Below, in pieces: positions 48,987 to 60,279 of a stretch of DNA of 64,000 bases. The position numbers were made by a program, and so were the translations under genes. Source of the stretch: Vanilla planifolia (Eukaryota; Streptophyta; Magnoliopsida; Asparagales; Orchidaceae); assembly GCA_023846275.1 (NCBI GenBank), contig CM043877.1:11019107-11083106 (forward strand), in the 5' to 3' direction. Position 1 is the first letter of the stretch. Each line of letters starts with the position of its first letter. The notes under the pieces were generated by a model that saw only the letters and a list, made by a program, of their open reading frames with translations, had not been told where the DNA came from and searched no databases.

Positions 48987-50413
48987 TGATATAAGAAAAT
49001 ATATCTAAAATCTATTTTGACTCATAGACAATTGAGAAAGACTTAGGTTTAAACAATACATTTGTATAAAGTGTCTGTCTAAAGATGTGTTATAAGTTTA
49101 GAATTAGAAATCCTAGGATTGTCAAGTAAATAAAAACTTTCTTAGAAGCTAAGGACTTGTATTAATTTAACAAAAGAGATTTTAACCTAAAAAAATTTGG
49201 TTTTAAATAATACACATTTAAATACTCATATTGATATTAAAGTGACAAGATACATACACAAATGGAGTTTATAAAAGGCCAAACAAAAATTCACACGGTC
49301 ACATGCATTAATAAAAGAGTTAGTCACGAATAAAATTTTTGAAATAAGAAATAAAATAATTAAAGACTTTTATAGTAATTTGATACTTTTGTAGATATTA
49401 GATAATTGTTCAGAATTTCTAGTTTTGAGCGTCGTTCTCGTCTTCCTATGATACCTCTGAAATCACACTATTGGATTTCGTACACATAATATGCTTGTAT
49501 CAAATGAGTTTAGTAGCAATATTTTGTTACTTCTTTCTAAAGTTTATCACTTATAACATGATGAGCATCCCTATTTATAGAGACCTTAACAGTGTAATAG
49601 TAATTTGTTAACATAAAAATGCAAAAAAGATATTTAGAATACTAAAAGACATATTTTTGGAATTTTAAAAAATATTTTAAAATTCTAAAAGTCATCACAA
49701 ATTACAAAATAAATACTTTAAATTCTACCCAAAATATTGAAAAAAAATCCAAACTTAAAAGCTACAAAATTAATTAAATTAAGCAGTTCCCAAACAATAT
49801 ATGCATAAGCAGTGTTAATGATGAGCAGCGAGGCAACTGGTAGCGTGAATGGCGTAGGTAGAGAGGCAAGTGATGTCTACTTTTCGGGCTGACATAGGTG
49901 GAGGCAAATCGGCACGGGTTAACGAGTTGACACTCATGTTTTGGGTTAGGCAAGGGACAAGCGAGGCTGGTAGGTTGAGCAGTTGATGCGGGCTATGGCA
50001 TTAGAGTTAATGGGTACATTACAATAGTGGATGTGACAAACAACAGCAGGAACAACTCAAATTCAAATTTTAACTCTTTTGAAGTCATTTTTTAATTAAA
50101 TTTTGTACCAACAGAATTACATGACTATTAAAGGATGATCAATACTAAATTTAAAACTAGAAATATCTAAAAGGCTGCCAAATATTTTTCAAACAATTGA
50201 AACGAAACTGTAGAAGTAAATAATTTAGCAAACTAGTGAAAGAAAACGAAAATGTGTTATAGATAGGGGTCAGTTATAATTGGCCCTTATAATAACAATG
50301 ATAATATAGAGTAATGAAAAGTAGAAGAGTCTATTTTGATACAAGTCTGAGTCTAAATAAGATTAGTATACCTCCAAGTAGAACCTTTGCATGATGTAAT
50401 GGACGCTATTACG
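48987..50413 (-). repeat. Right (5') LTR of the minus-strand Ty3/Gypsy fossil
   Basis: Partner of 41129-42691. Its inner edge adjoins the primer-binding-like site and its outer edge lies about 545 bases left of the second solo LTR. Confidence 0.82.
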
Positions 50414-50953
50414 CCAATAATTTATTAGTTTTTTTAAATATTTATAATATTATTTTTTTATAACTTTTGCCCTCAAGTTGAGTTATCTAATAAATCACCA
50501 AAAATTATCAATAAAATTCTTTTTAATTTAAATCTTATTGTATGAAATTAACTTTTCTTAAAATATTGTACTCTCTTATCTAAGGTTGAAGATTTTTTGA
50601 AATGATATATAAAATCACAAAATATTATAATAACATCTCGATACTAGTGCTACGTCTTCTATCTCCTTTAGGATTCAATTTATCATCAACGATACATTTC
50701 TTTAATAATTTGATTAATGCATAATTTGATTCTTTCAACTAAAAATAATTAAAATTTTTGTACCTTAAGTTGCTATACAAAGTTAGCTATCTTATGCTCT
50801 TAAGCTTTGTTAAACTTAGAAAGTTTTCTTTAAGAAGTCTAAGTCTAAGAGTTTGAAGGTAAGATTTTTTAACAACTTCATTCTTTATTTTTGTATTTTG
50901 TAATCTTCTTTTCCTTTTTTATTTTGATCCTTCAAAATCATGTTTCCTTTTTG
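50414..50953. other. Short AT-rich gap between the two fossils
   Basis: About 540 bases with no recognised feature, between the right LTR of the old element and the target duplication of the second solo LTR. Confidence 0.6.
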
Positions 50954-50958
50954 TTTGT

Positions 50959-53900
50959 TGTTATACCCAGTAAAAATTTTTATGTTAATCTTTAGTAAAT
51001 TAATTTTTGGCTTGGATGATTTCAGATCGACAGTAGGATGAGCCAGGAGCTCAATTGGAGGCTATTGGAATTTCTGAAATTTCTAGGGATTTTTCGGAGC
51101 ACCGAGGTGAATTTTAAGAAATTTTCCCTGTTTAATTAGATTTATTGGATTTTTAGAAATTCGAAAATCCATTTAAATTAAACCGGAAATTGGTTTTTAC
51201 TGCGCGTGAACCGGACCGGAACGGTTCAGCGGAGGCGGAGGCGGCTCGCCGAGTGAGTTTGCGCGTGCGTTCTGATAAGCGGATCGGACGGTCGTGATCG
51301 ACGGTTGGGATTGAACCGGCTGATCGGGTGCTTACCGTGTCAATAGCGTGTCGACAGCGCGTATCGGGTGCTTACCGTGTCAAAAGCGTGTCAACGGTGC
51401 GTAACGGGTTTTCACCGTGTCGGCCAGGAATATAAAACCCTCGCGAACGATTAGGGTTTCGTTCGACCGACCGATAGAGAGGAATTTTCCGGCGTACGGC
51501 GCGTGATTCCGGCGGCCTGGCAAGGGGCTTTTTGTGTCTGGAGATTCACGGGACCGAGGAGAGTCGATTGAAACCGGATTCGTTCGGTGAGGAGCTGCGG
51601 CGAGCTGCGGACGAGGCTCACTGTCGCCGGCGACTTTGAGGTAGGAAATTCATATTTAAATCAATTAATTAGCAAGTTAAAAATATGGGTTATTTTGCAA
51701 ATTACTACCTGAGCATGCGAAATGTGGGTTTTTGGAATTGATTAATGCAATTATTGATTTTAGCATGTTTAGGGTTTTCGAAAAAAAAAATTATACCGTC
51801 GAATTCGGAAATTTTACCAAGCATATGTTGAGTTGATTTTGTGCTTAATCATGTTAAGGTGGTTTGCAAATGCTGGAATCATTAATTTCATAAATTGTCA
51901 ATTAGGGATCGGATGAAACTCCTTCGACGGATATTTTGATTGAATCTTAGGAATTAATGACATCTTTGGAATGTTAGGATAGTACGAACATGTTCTCCTT
52001 GTTCGCAGTTGCCGGAAATCGAGTATTGGTCGGCGATTGCGGCGGCTAGGGTTTCGCGGACGACGGGCGAAGGAAGGAGACGAATTAAGGGTTAATTAGA
52101 GATTAGTTGATTTATTAAGAGGATAATTATATTAATTATTAAGAGTATATATTAAGCGTCGGCCGAATTCGGGTTAATAACTTCGACCGACGGGGGTTTG
52201 GTTCAGCGCGAAGGCCCGAACCGGTGGCGAGATCCGGTTCAGGGGATTCGGCGCGGTTCAGTGAGAAGCGGTTCTCGGCTCAGCGCGAAGGCCGAACCGG
52301 CGGCGAGAACCGGGTTCACGGAAGTACGGCGCGGTAAATGGAATAACGGAATTTTTAAATTCGGTAATTATTCCGAATTTCGGAAAATGGATAAAATTGC
52401 AAAATTTGATATTTCGAATTTAGGAAAAATTCGATAATTGAGTTTTAGGGATTATTATATTTTAGAAAATTCAAGAAAAATCAGAAAATTTGGAAATGAG
52501 AAATTTCGAAAATTCTGGAGATCCGTGGGTAAAGAAAAAAAAATTGCCTGAAGTGGGGAAAAATGTTATCAGTGATGACAGTACAGCTGGAAACAGTCAG
52601 ACAGAGGTATGGTACATGGATGCTACCAGAACAGTCAGTAATTGACAGTTGTATTGCTTGGATGGCAATGGTATGGATTGAGTCAGTTTACTCAGTGTTG
52701 ATATATTTTATGGATTGGCATACTGGACCGGACTACTATAGACCCTATATGATGTTTTAGGGTAGTTGTGGTAGGTAACTATGCGGTTCAGACTTAGCTT
52801 CCACAGTATACATGTGACTGGTATGCGTCTTGTTGTACCTGGACACATGTTGCCGAATCTTGGAGTTAGAGATTGACAATGACTGTAGGGGCGTGAGCTT
52901 CTATGGAAGTTGTTGGTAGAGGACTCCTTGGGACGGTGGCTGAGTCGATCTCTCCTGGTCCATGTGTGTAGGCCTGCGCGCCTGAGGGTGGCAGGGGTGT
53001 CTCGCAGTGGCTAGCCAAGTGTGTAGGCCTGCGTGCCTTAGGGTGGCAGGGGTGTCTCACGTTGGCTAGAGATTTTGTGACTGGATCTGTCTATAGTCTC
53101 CAAGAGATTGATCGACGAGAGACGCTGCGGTGTCGGGTGCTTAGGCGCTATGCGTGTTTCGAGATGGGCGTTTCCACTGGCACGCTACCTGGAAACCCAG
53201 AGGAGAGCTACTCTGGTGTGACTGGGGGTGACTGTGGTTGGTCGGAGTCTGGGACTGAGAGTGCCTATCCACCATACATTGTTATGCTGTATTCCTATAT
53301 TTTTGCTATTATCCTTCTCTTGCATGTGAGTTTTACTAGCTGTCTTTCCTACTGTGCGTAGCTCATTCCTGTATTATATATTTTCAGTGGCTCGGCAGAC
53401 TTGACGCTACCAGATTAGGTGGGATCGTGGTCAGCAGGATTGTGGAGGATATCTGACTTGTGATTGTCTGAGATATTCTGGTTAGTTGATTGTTGCTGTT
53501 GGATGTATTTAATGAGATTGTTATTCTCATATGTCATGTAATATGTGAGGGAAATTCTGACTTATGTTTCTGGTTGGATAATATTGCACTTGTTGGACTT
53601 GGATCTTATTCTTGTAATGTAGTTTCATTCACTGTTTTATTTTATTGTCTTGGAGTATGGTGTGTGGAGTGCCATATTTTATCTGAGGATGTTATATATC
53701 TTTTTGTTTGATGGTGAGGTCATTACATGACTATGGAACTTAACCATGGGGGTTCAGACTTCTAATAGACCGGTTCTCCTACCCGTAAGGGTTAGGAGTA
53801 TTGGATCTAGTAGGAGTAACATTGCGCGAGTCCATCTGTTAATTCAGGAGTCATGAACCTGATTTGACGGTGTACCCGGGAGATGAGATCCACATTGTTA

Positions 53901-54037
53901 AGGGAAGTAGGTGTGTAATGATGTGTTATATCCTATGTTTTCGTAGGCTACTCAGGTTGGTATGGGACGATCTGAGCTGTCTATATAAAAAAAAAATTGT
54001 ATGCCAAAAATCAGCCTAGGAAAAATGGGGTGTAACA
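50959..54037 (+). mobile_element. Second solo LTR (3.1 kb) of the same family
   Basis: Same ends, TGTTATACCC and GGGGTGTAACA, flanked by TTTGT at 50954-50958 and 54038-54042. The target duplication differs from that of 43311-46555, so the two are separate insertions and not the two ends of one element. A TATAAAA box at 51431-51437 followed by agggtttcg-like leader DNA marks the likely U3 promoter and start of R, which would leave about 2.6 kb for R plus U5. Confidence 0.87.
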
Positions 54038-54042
54038 TTTGT

Positions 54043-56040
54043 GATTTAGTTTTGGTATATCTACTCTTTGCATATCTTCTTATAAATTCAAGAAGGTTGA
54101 TTAGAAACAAAGTTTCATGACATAAAGTTTCAAAAGATTTATTTAATGAATATTTATAGGATTTTTTTATGATAATCATAAAATTATAACATTTTTATAT
54201 TTTTATTCTTTTTCTTTTCTTATAGAATAGTATTGTAAGTAGTTAAATATTAACTTAAAAGACACTTGTAATATTGTTTGTCAATGCTACTTAAGGTCAC
54301 TTTAAGTTAGTCTTAGGCCTTTCTAAAATGGTAGGTTGTTTTTGAGTTTGTAAAAAGCACAATGCACATCTTATTAATGCTTTTGGTTTGTATTAAATCA
54401 TTAACTAAACCCAATTGTGCACACTTCATGAAAAGTCCGAAAGACTAGAGTATATTGATAGGTTGGTGGAACCAATATAAATTTTTTAGTGCCTATTTTT
54501 ACTTTACTCTCTTTTGTTTATCTTTTATTTCTACTCATCTTTATGATTTATCTTTTTTTTTTAACTTTTCATTTTGTGATTATAGATTTTGTACAACTTG
54601 TCATAGAATCAGATCTTATATTTATTCTCACACCTTGTGCAACTTGTGGATGTTTTCAGTTCATCTAACATTTTGTCTTGATGGGAGATTTAAATATATG
54701 CTTTTGTTCTAATAATAAGAGTTTAATCTTATCTTAAGTAGTGATAAGGTGTAGCTCCAACCTATTACAACTCCTTTCTTCTCTTACTCAGGACCCCTTT
54801 TGACATATGTATTGAAAAGATGAAAGAGGGATTTAGAGGTTATCATTAAATGGTGCCAAACAATACTAACATTCTAATATTTATCAACTACACACTAACC
54901 TTTATTAATATACATATTAGTGCCTCTCTTATGTCATGTTTTTTTATTTTGATTATTTAATTAAAATATTTTAAGTTAGTTATTTATATTGCACCTAAGA
55001 TGAAGGTTAGTTAAGCTAACCCTTAAGTTACTTGTTTCTAAACATCTTATTGTAGGAACATATTTTGCTTGTTAATAGCTCTTGAAAGCTATATCATTAT
55101 ATTATTCTAAGCTTTCCAAATTACTCTCTTGTTTAAGTATTGTTATTGCACATAGCCTATATAAGCGAGATATATAATAACTACAAGATATAAAATAAAA
55201 AGTAATTATTTAAAATAAACTTTTAGATTTCTTAGTTTAAAAGGTTTTAAATTCAAAAAATCTTTTCAAAACAACTTTGTATCTTCTTTTATTAGAAGTT
55301 TTTAATTTTAAAATTTTTGAATTATATTAACATATAATTCATTACCCACTGTAGTGTGTGGAGAATTAACACTACGTTTTATAGTATCTAAATTAGATGG
55401 ATTATTGAGTATATGAATTGATTTAATAAATAACTATAGGACTAAACAATATTATCTAGTTAAGATAATATTTTATATAAGAATCAATTGTCATATTGAA
55501 CATTTCATGAAAATAAAAAATATATTTTAGGACATGAGTTAAACCTTATCATAAAACAATTTAATAAATTATTAGAACATATAAAAAGGCAAAGGCATCG
55601 TGTTTTATTGAATTAGGGCCTATTAAGTCTTTTAGTGCATCTATTAGACCATAATTATAGACAAATAGTTTTTTTTCATGTCTGTGCAAATGTTTCAAAT
55701 TGAAAACATTTATCTTGTATTAGAAGATTAATATTATTTGTAAAATTATTGAAATATATAAATGAGAGATATAAGATTAGAAAAAAAAAAGAAAATATAA
55801 TAAATTTCATTAAAGAGTTCTACATTTGATGTTATAAATCATATGAAAATAACAAAAATGTTAAGATAAATCATCTCATGCATAAACCAAATTGGAGGAC
55901 AACTATCCTGAGTAATTATATAACTACATCACATATAAACATTTATAATAATTAGTTATTTGTTAATTTTTTTTAATTAGTATTAAATTTTTATTATTTT
56001 AAAAAGCGCCGACTTTGCCGGAAATATCCAGAATTCCTGA
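54043..56040. other. AT-rich intergenic DNA upstream of ECB2
   Basis: No gene or element was recognised. Composition changes sharply to GC-rich at about 56005, where the ECB2 5' UTR probably begins. Confidence 0.6.
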
Positions 56041-56260
56041 TTGCTTTCCGGCGATTCGGTAGTACACTTTGGCCTCGCGACCTTCTTGCTCGCCGCCGTC
56101 CGCGCCTCAACTGAGCGAGCTCAGCAGCCTTTGGATTGGATAAGTGTCGCGTTCTCTTGCTTCCTGCCTGACTACCATTCAGATTCGAAGCCGGCGGGCT
56201 GCTTCACTCTCGTCTGTTGTTCTTGCGTGCCTTCCTATATTGTCTCCACGCTTCCTCAAA

Positions 56261-58876
56261 ATGGCAGTTTCTGCTAATGCCCCACCCAATGCCCTCCTTA
56301 CATCCTGCTTCCTACCTCTTTCCTCCAAAATTACGATTCCCAAAGCCTTCAACTTCTTCTCCTGTCCTGCAAAATCCCATCTCTTTCTCCAGAACGTCAA
56401 AGAGCTCTATGCCGTCAGCCCCACCTCAACATCGTCCTCCACTCCCTATCTCAATCGGGAAATCTGTTGTCTGTGCCTCAATGGGGACCTTGAGCGCGCA
56501 CTGGACTTGCTGAACTCGTCAGGGAAAAGCCCTTTAGAAGAAGAAACTTATATTGCGTTACTCCAGCTTTGTGAACGGCGGAGAGAAGCTTCGAAGGGAT
56601 CACAGGTCTACTCACACATTTCTTCTTTGGATATCCATCTGAGCCTTCACCTTGGAAATGCTCTGCTAAGCTTGTTCGTTCGGGTTCGCGAACTGCTCAT
56701 CGCTTGGACTGTGTTTGGTAAAATGGTTGAAAGAGATGTCTTTTCTTGGAATATAATGTTGGGCGGCTATGGCAAGTTCGGTTACTTCGAAGAAGCTTTA
56801 AGCTTGTACTATAGAATGTTGTGGGCGGGCATCAGACCTGATGTTTATACGTTTCCTTGCGTACTGAGAACATGTGGTGCTATGCATGCTTTGGATAGAG
56901 GACGGGAAATTCATACTCATGTGATTAGATTCAGCTTTTATTCCGAAGTGGGTGTTTTAAATGCTTTGATAACAATGTATGGAAAGTGCGGTTGTTATCA
57001 GTATGCTCGCAGGGTATTTGATGATATGCCAGTGAGGGATTGTATTTCCTGGAATGCTATGCTATCAGGATACTTTGATAATAGTGAACATGGTCAAGGT
57101 TTTGATCTTTTCCTGATTATGCGAAATTGTTCTGTGGAACCAGACCTGGTGACCATGACCAGTGTCATCTCAGCTTCTGGCTTCCTTCCGGACACGAGAT
57201 TAGGGAGAGAGATTCATGGATATGCTATAAAAAAAGGATTCGGTGTTGACACGTCATTGTACAACTCACTGATTCAGATGTATGCATGCTTTGGAAACTT
57301 GAAGGAAGCAGAGAAGCTGTTTTTGCGAATGAAATCCAAAGATGTGATCTCTTGGACTGCCATGATGTCTGGGTATGAGAGAAATGGATCACCAGAAGTG
57401 GCTTTGCGTTTGTATAAGCAGATGAAGGCAGAACATGTTAGTCCTGATGAGATAACTATCGCAACTGTTCTCTCAGCTTGTACTTCATCGGGACACATTG
57501 AAGTCGGAATCGAACTGCAAGAGCTGGCAAGAAAGGAGGGCCTAATTCCATATGCCATCATTGGGAATGCCCTCCTAGACATGTACTCCAAGTCAAGCTG
57601 CATTGATAAGGCGTTGGAAATATTCAGATCAATGCCGGAGAGGGATGTAATATCATGGAATTCTATTATTTCAGGATTCCGAATCAACCAACGGAGTTTT
57701 GAAGCTTTGGCATTCTTTCGAAAAATGCTAGTTGAAGTAAAGCCAAACTCCATTACACTTGTTGCTGCCATGTCTGCTTGTGCTTCTTTAGGGGCTTTGA
57801 TGAGTGGAAAGGAAATCCATGCACAGGCTCTGAGGAATGACTTGAGTTTTCAAGACTTTTTGCCAAATTCCATTTTAGATCTTTATGTCAAGTGTGGAAA
57901 GATGGAATATGCTTGGAGGCAATTTAATTTGCATGAAGAAAAAGATGTGGTGTCATGGAATATAATGTTGACAGGATATGCTAGATTAGGGCATGGAGAG
58001 CTTGCAATTGCAGACTTCAATAGGATGGAAGGGGAAGGAATTAAGCCAAATGACATCACATTTTTGGCACTTTTGTGTGCTTGTGGTAGGTCTGGCATGG
58101 TGACCCAAGGTAGGAACTATTTTGCCAGTATGAGTAGTAAGTATGGTATCACACCAAACCGGAGGCACTATGCTTGCATGGTGGACCTTTTAGGACGTGC
58201 TGGTTATTTAGAAGAAGCACATAGCTTCATAAAGGATATGCCTATTAAACCAGATATAGCCGTGTGGGGAGCTTTATTAAATGCATGCAAAATCCACAAA
58301 AATATTGAGCTTGGTGAACTATCTTCTAAATTTATATTTCAGAGTGGTTCAATAAGTGTGGGATATTATGTGCTTTTGTGTAACTTTTATGCAACTTGTG
58401 GTATGTGGGATAAGGTGGCAAGAACTAGAAAATTAATGAGAGAGAAGGGTTTAATTGTAGATCCTGGATGTAGTTGGGTAGAAGCAAAGGGGACAATTCA
58501 TGCTTTTCTCACTTCAGATGTTTCTCACCCACGAATAAAGGAGATCAACACTGTTCTAAGCAACCTATATGATAGGCTGAAGTCATCTAGCATTGATTTT
58601 TTAGTGCAAGGAATCCCAAATAATGTTGATGCATCCAAAGCTGATATATTTTGTGGGCATAGTGAGAGATTAGCCATTGCTTTTGGGCTTATCAGCAGCA
58701 CTCCTGGCACCCCAATTCGGGTTACAAAAAATTTGTATATGTGCAAAAGCTGTCATGATGTAGTAAAGGGGATATCAAAGATTATCCGTAGAGAAATTAT
58801 CATTAGGGATATTGAGCAGTTTCACCAATTTAAAGATGGAAATTGCTCTTGTCTGGATGATGGATATTGGGTATGA
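56261..58876 (+). CDS. ECB2: Pentatricopeptide repeat protein, PLS-DYW class, ECB2/VAC1-like
   Basis: An intronless gene of 871 residues (Arabidopsis ECB2 is about 866). ECB2/VAC1 is a chloroplast RNA-editing factor needed for editing of accD and ndhF and for early chloroplast development. The N-terminus (MAVSANAPPNALLTSCFLPL) is Ser-rich and lacks acidic residues, like a plastid transit peptide. PLS repeats run from about residue 90 to 690, with motifs such as VFSWNIMLGGYGKFGYFEEA, PDVYTFPCVLRTCG and VISWNAMLSGY-like units. E motifs and a PGCSWVEAKG box follow. The DYW deaminase has the zinc-binding His800-Ser-Glu802 and Cys828-x-x-Cys831, then RDIEQFHQFKDGNCSC. The end is odd: LDDGYWV in place of the canonical GDYW. 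The open frame extends upstream without an ATG; the ATG at 56261 is the first in frame and gives the transit peptide. Orthology is inferred from length and along-sequence likeness. Confidence 0.92.
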   Translation: MAVSANAPPNALLTSCFLPLSSKITIPKAFNFFSCPAKSHLFLQNVKELYAVSPTSTSSSTPYLNREICCLCLNGDLERALDLLNSSGKSPLEEETYIALLQLCERRREASKGSQVYSHISSLDIHLSLHLGNALLSLFVRVRELLIAWTVFGKMVERDVFSWNIMLGGYGKFGYFEEALSLYYRMLWAGIRPDVYTFPCVLRTCGAMHALDRGREIHTHVIRFSFYSEVGVLNALITMYGKCGCYQYARRVFDDMPVRDCISWNAMLSGYFDNSEHGQGFDLFLIMRNCSVEPDLVTMTSVISASGFLPDTRLGREIHGYAIKKGFGVDTSLYNSLIQMYACFGNLKEAEKLFLRMKSKDVISWTAMMSGYERNGSPEVALRLYKQMKAEHVSPDEITIATVLSACTSSGHIEVGIELQELARKEGLIPYAIIGNALLDMYSKSSCIDKALEIFRSMPERDVISWNSIISGFRINQRSFEALAFFRKMLVEVKPNSITLVAAMSACASLGALMSGKEIHAQALRNDLSFQDFLPNSILDLYVKCGKMEYAWRQFNLHEEKDVVSWNIMLTGYARLGHGELAIADFNRMEGEGIKPNDITFLALLCACGRSGMVTQGRNYFASMSSKYGITPNRRHYACMVDLLGRAGYLEEAHSFIKDMPIKPDIAVWGALLNACKIHKNIELGELSSKFIFQSGSISVGYYVLLCNFYATCGMWDKVARTRKLMREKGLIVDPGCSWVEAKGTIHAFLTSDVSHPRIKEINTVLSNLYDRLKSSSIDFLVQGIPNNVDASKADIFCGHSERLAIAFGLISSTPGTPIRVTKNLYMCKSCHDVVKGISKIIRREIIIRDIEQFHQFKDGNCSCLDDGYWV

Positions 58877-58974
58877 GACTGTGGTTATAGGCATTCAAAA
58901 GCATGAATTTGATGATTATTTTGGAGGTAACGTCTATAAAGTGAGATTCTAGATATCATGACTTTGCATAGAAG

Positions 58975-59302
58975 CTCCTTAAAAGTTGATATATCTTGTG
59001 GGAATACTGAGAGATTAGCCCTTGCCTTTGGGCTCATCTGTAGCGCTCTTGGCAACCCAGTTTGGTTTAAAAAAGATTTGTGCACGTGCAAAAGCTATCA
59101 TGATGTAGTAAAGAGGATGTCAAATAATGTTCGTAGAGAGATTATCATTATGGATACTGAATAGTTTCACCACTTTAAAGATGGGAATTTCTCTTGTCCG
59201 GATTATGGGCATTGGGTATGAAATAGTGGCCATGGGCATCCAAAAGCATGAATTTGGTGGTTATTTTGGAAACAATATCTATACCATGACTTTGCACAGA
59301 AG
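58975..59302 (+). pseudogene. Tandem decayed copy of the ECB2 DYW-encoding 3' end
   Basis: This 328-base unit repeats 58631-58974, which spans the last DYW codons, the stop and about 100 bases of 3' UTR. The copy reads TERLALAFGLICS, CKSYHDVVKRMSNNVRREII, then an in-frame stop, then FHHFKDGNFSC and a Trp-Val-stop end. The zinc ligands HSE and the second Cys are lost and a stop interrupts it, so it cannot encode a deaminase. It lies directly after the gene and may be transcribed as ECB2 3' UTR. The start of a third unit (about 20 bases) follows at 59303. Confidence 0.88.
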
Positions 59303-60279
59303 GTACTTAAAAGCATTGAGTGGAGTATGAGTCAAAAAAGGGAAGCAAACAGCATATATTTTGAGGCTGCTTAAATCAGCTTTACTCTCGTTGCAAGAAA
59401 TTAATGAAGAAAGAACTCCTGCTAGGTAAATCAAAATAACTCAAACTAATGCAAAATTATGATGTATTGGATTTATTTTTGTTATGTAGTAGCTCAAATG
59501 TGAAGCAAATTTTTTGGATTGGCTATCACAAGTTATCGTTGTGTAGATTTAGTAGTTGTCCTCTCATTATGGTACCTATTTGATTAGGTAAATTATATCT
59601 AAAGGCATGCTAAGCATTCATTGCAGAACCATTTGTATTTTCTTTGCGTCTGCTATGCAATACTAGATTCTAAATCAGTGCATTTCACTTGGTAGTCAGG
59701 CATCCCTTCTTGCAAGTTCAACACTGTTCTAACATATCTGATGTTCTGTTGATATTTGAAAAGCAATAACTCATTCGATATAGTCATCTTATTTGGTGTA
59801 TCTTCTCTAAATTTAAGAAAAAGAAGCATATTTCTTTATGTTTATCAGTTCTATTTGTAGATAAGTGACTTGTTTAAATGATATCTGTAGGCCATCTTTG
59901 TCAATGTTGTACCACAAGTTTATCTGTCATACACCAAAGGTTTCCTCATTGCCCATGTCATATTTGTATTGCTTCTTAAAATGCTTAGGTTTTTTTAATG
60001 ATGGGCATTTGCTCATTCATCGTCATTAGCTTCACCTCAACTATTTGCAGCTTTGTGAGTTTTGATTTTCCTTCTTAATCTATTACAAGTGTGCAACAAA
60101 AGATTTTAACTACAGCTTATGCCAGTTATTTCACAAATTTTTGTCACATTTTCTTTGTTAATCTTCTTTTTTTTTCACATTGATTATATCCAGTCACCTT
60201 GATTGTGATTCGATCTACTTTTCTGCCTCATTTCCTTGCTTCTAATATAATTATTCAACAAATATAGACTTAGATCGTC
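59303..60279. other. Intergenic DNA
   Basis: No gene was seen. Part may be the ECB2 3' UTR. Confidence 0.55.

Larger units (their letters stand above)
41129..50413 (-). mobile_element. Old Ty3/Gypsy retrotransposon fossil, hosting a younger solo LTR
   Basis: Direct repeats at 41129-42691 and 48987-50413 are its LTRs. The element reads on the minus strand, so the right one is the 5' LTR. Next to it the minus strand has a decayed initiator-Met primer-binding-like site. Moving leftward there are gag with a zinc knuckle (YYCCYGRGHF, near 47720), an aspartic protease-like stretch, the N-terminal part of a reverse transcriptase (VIYPLLKDLIDLFLDDL and LRDIQHIIKLV near 46850-46960), integrase, and its C-terminus (DDYVMIRV, ETLRKLHARGAEP near 43150-43230) beside the left LTR. 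A solo LTR (43311-46555) splits the integrase region. The element is broken many times and is far shorter than a complete relative. The flanks share caataatt, a possible trace of target duplication. LTR divergence is high, so it is old. The clade is not resolved. Confidence 0.85.

Noticed and set aside
43311-54037. One large LTR retrotransposon with 3.2 kb LTRs and a 4.4 kb interior
   Set aside because: Each LTR has its own perfect and different 5 bp target duplication, and the sequence between them belongs to an older, opposite-strand element.
56144-56260. N-terminal extension of the ECB2 protein upstream of 56261
   Set aside because: The frame is open but has no ATG there. The ATG at 56261 gives a typical transit peptide and the family length.
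58958-59164. Independent gene with a DYW-like domain after ECB2
   Set aside because: It is a 330-base tandem copy of the ECB2 end, with lost zinc ligands, a stop, and no PPR repeats.
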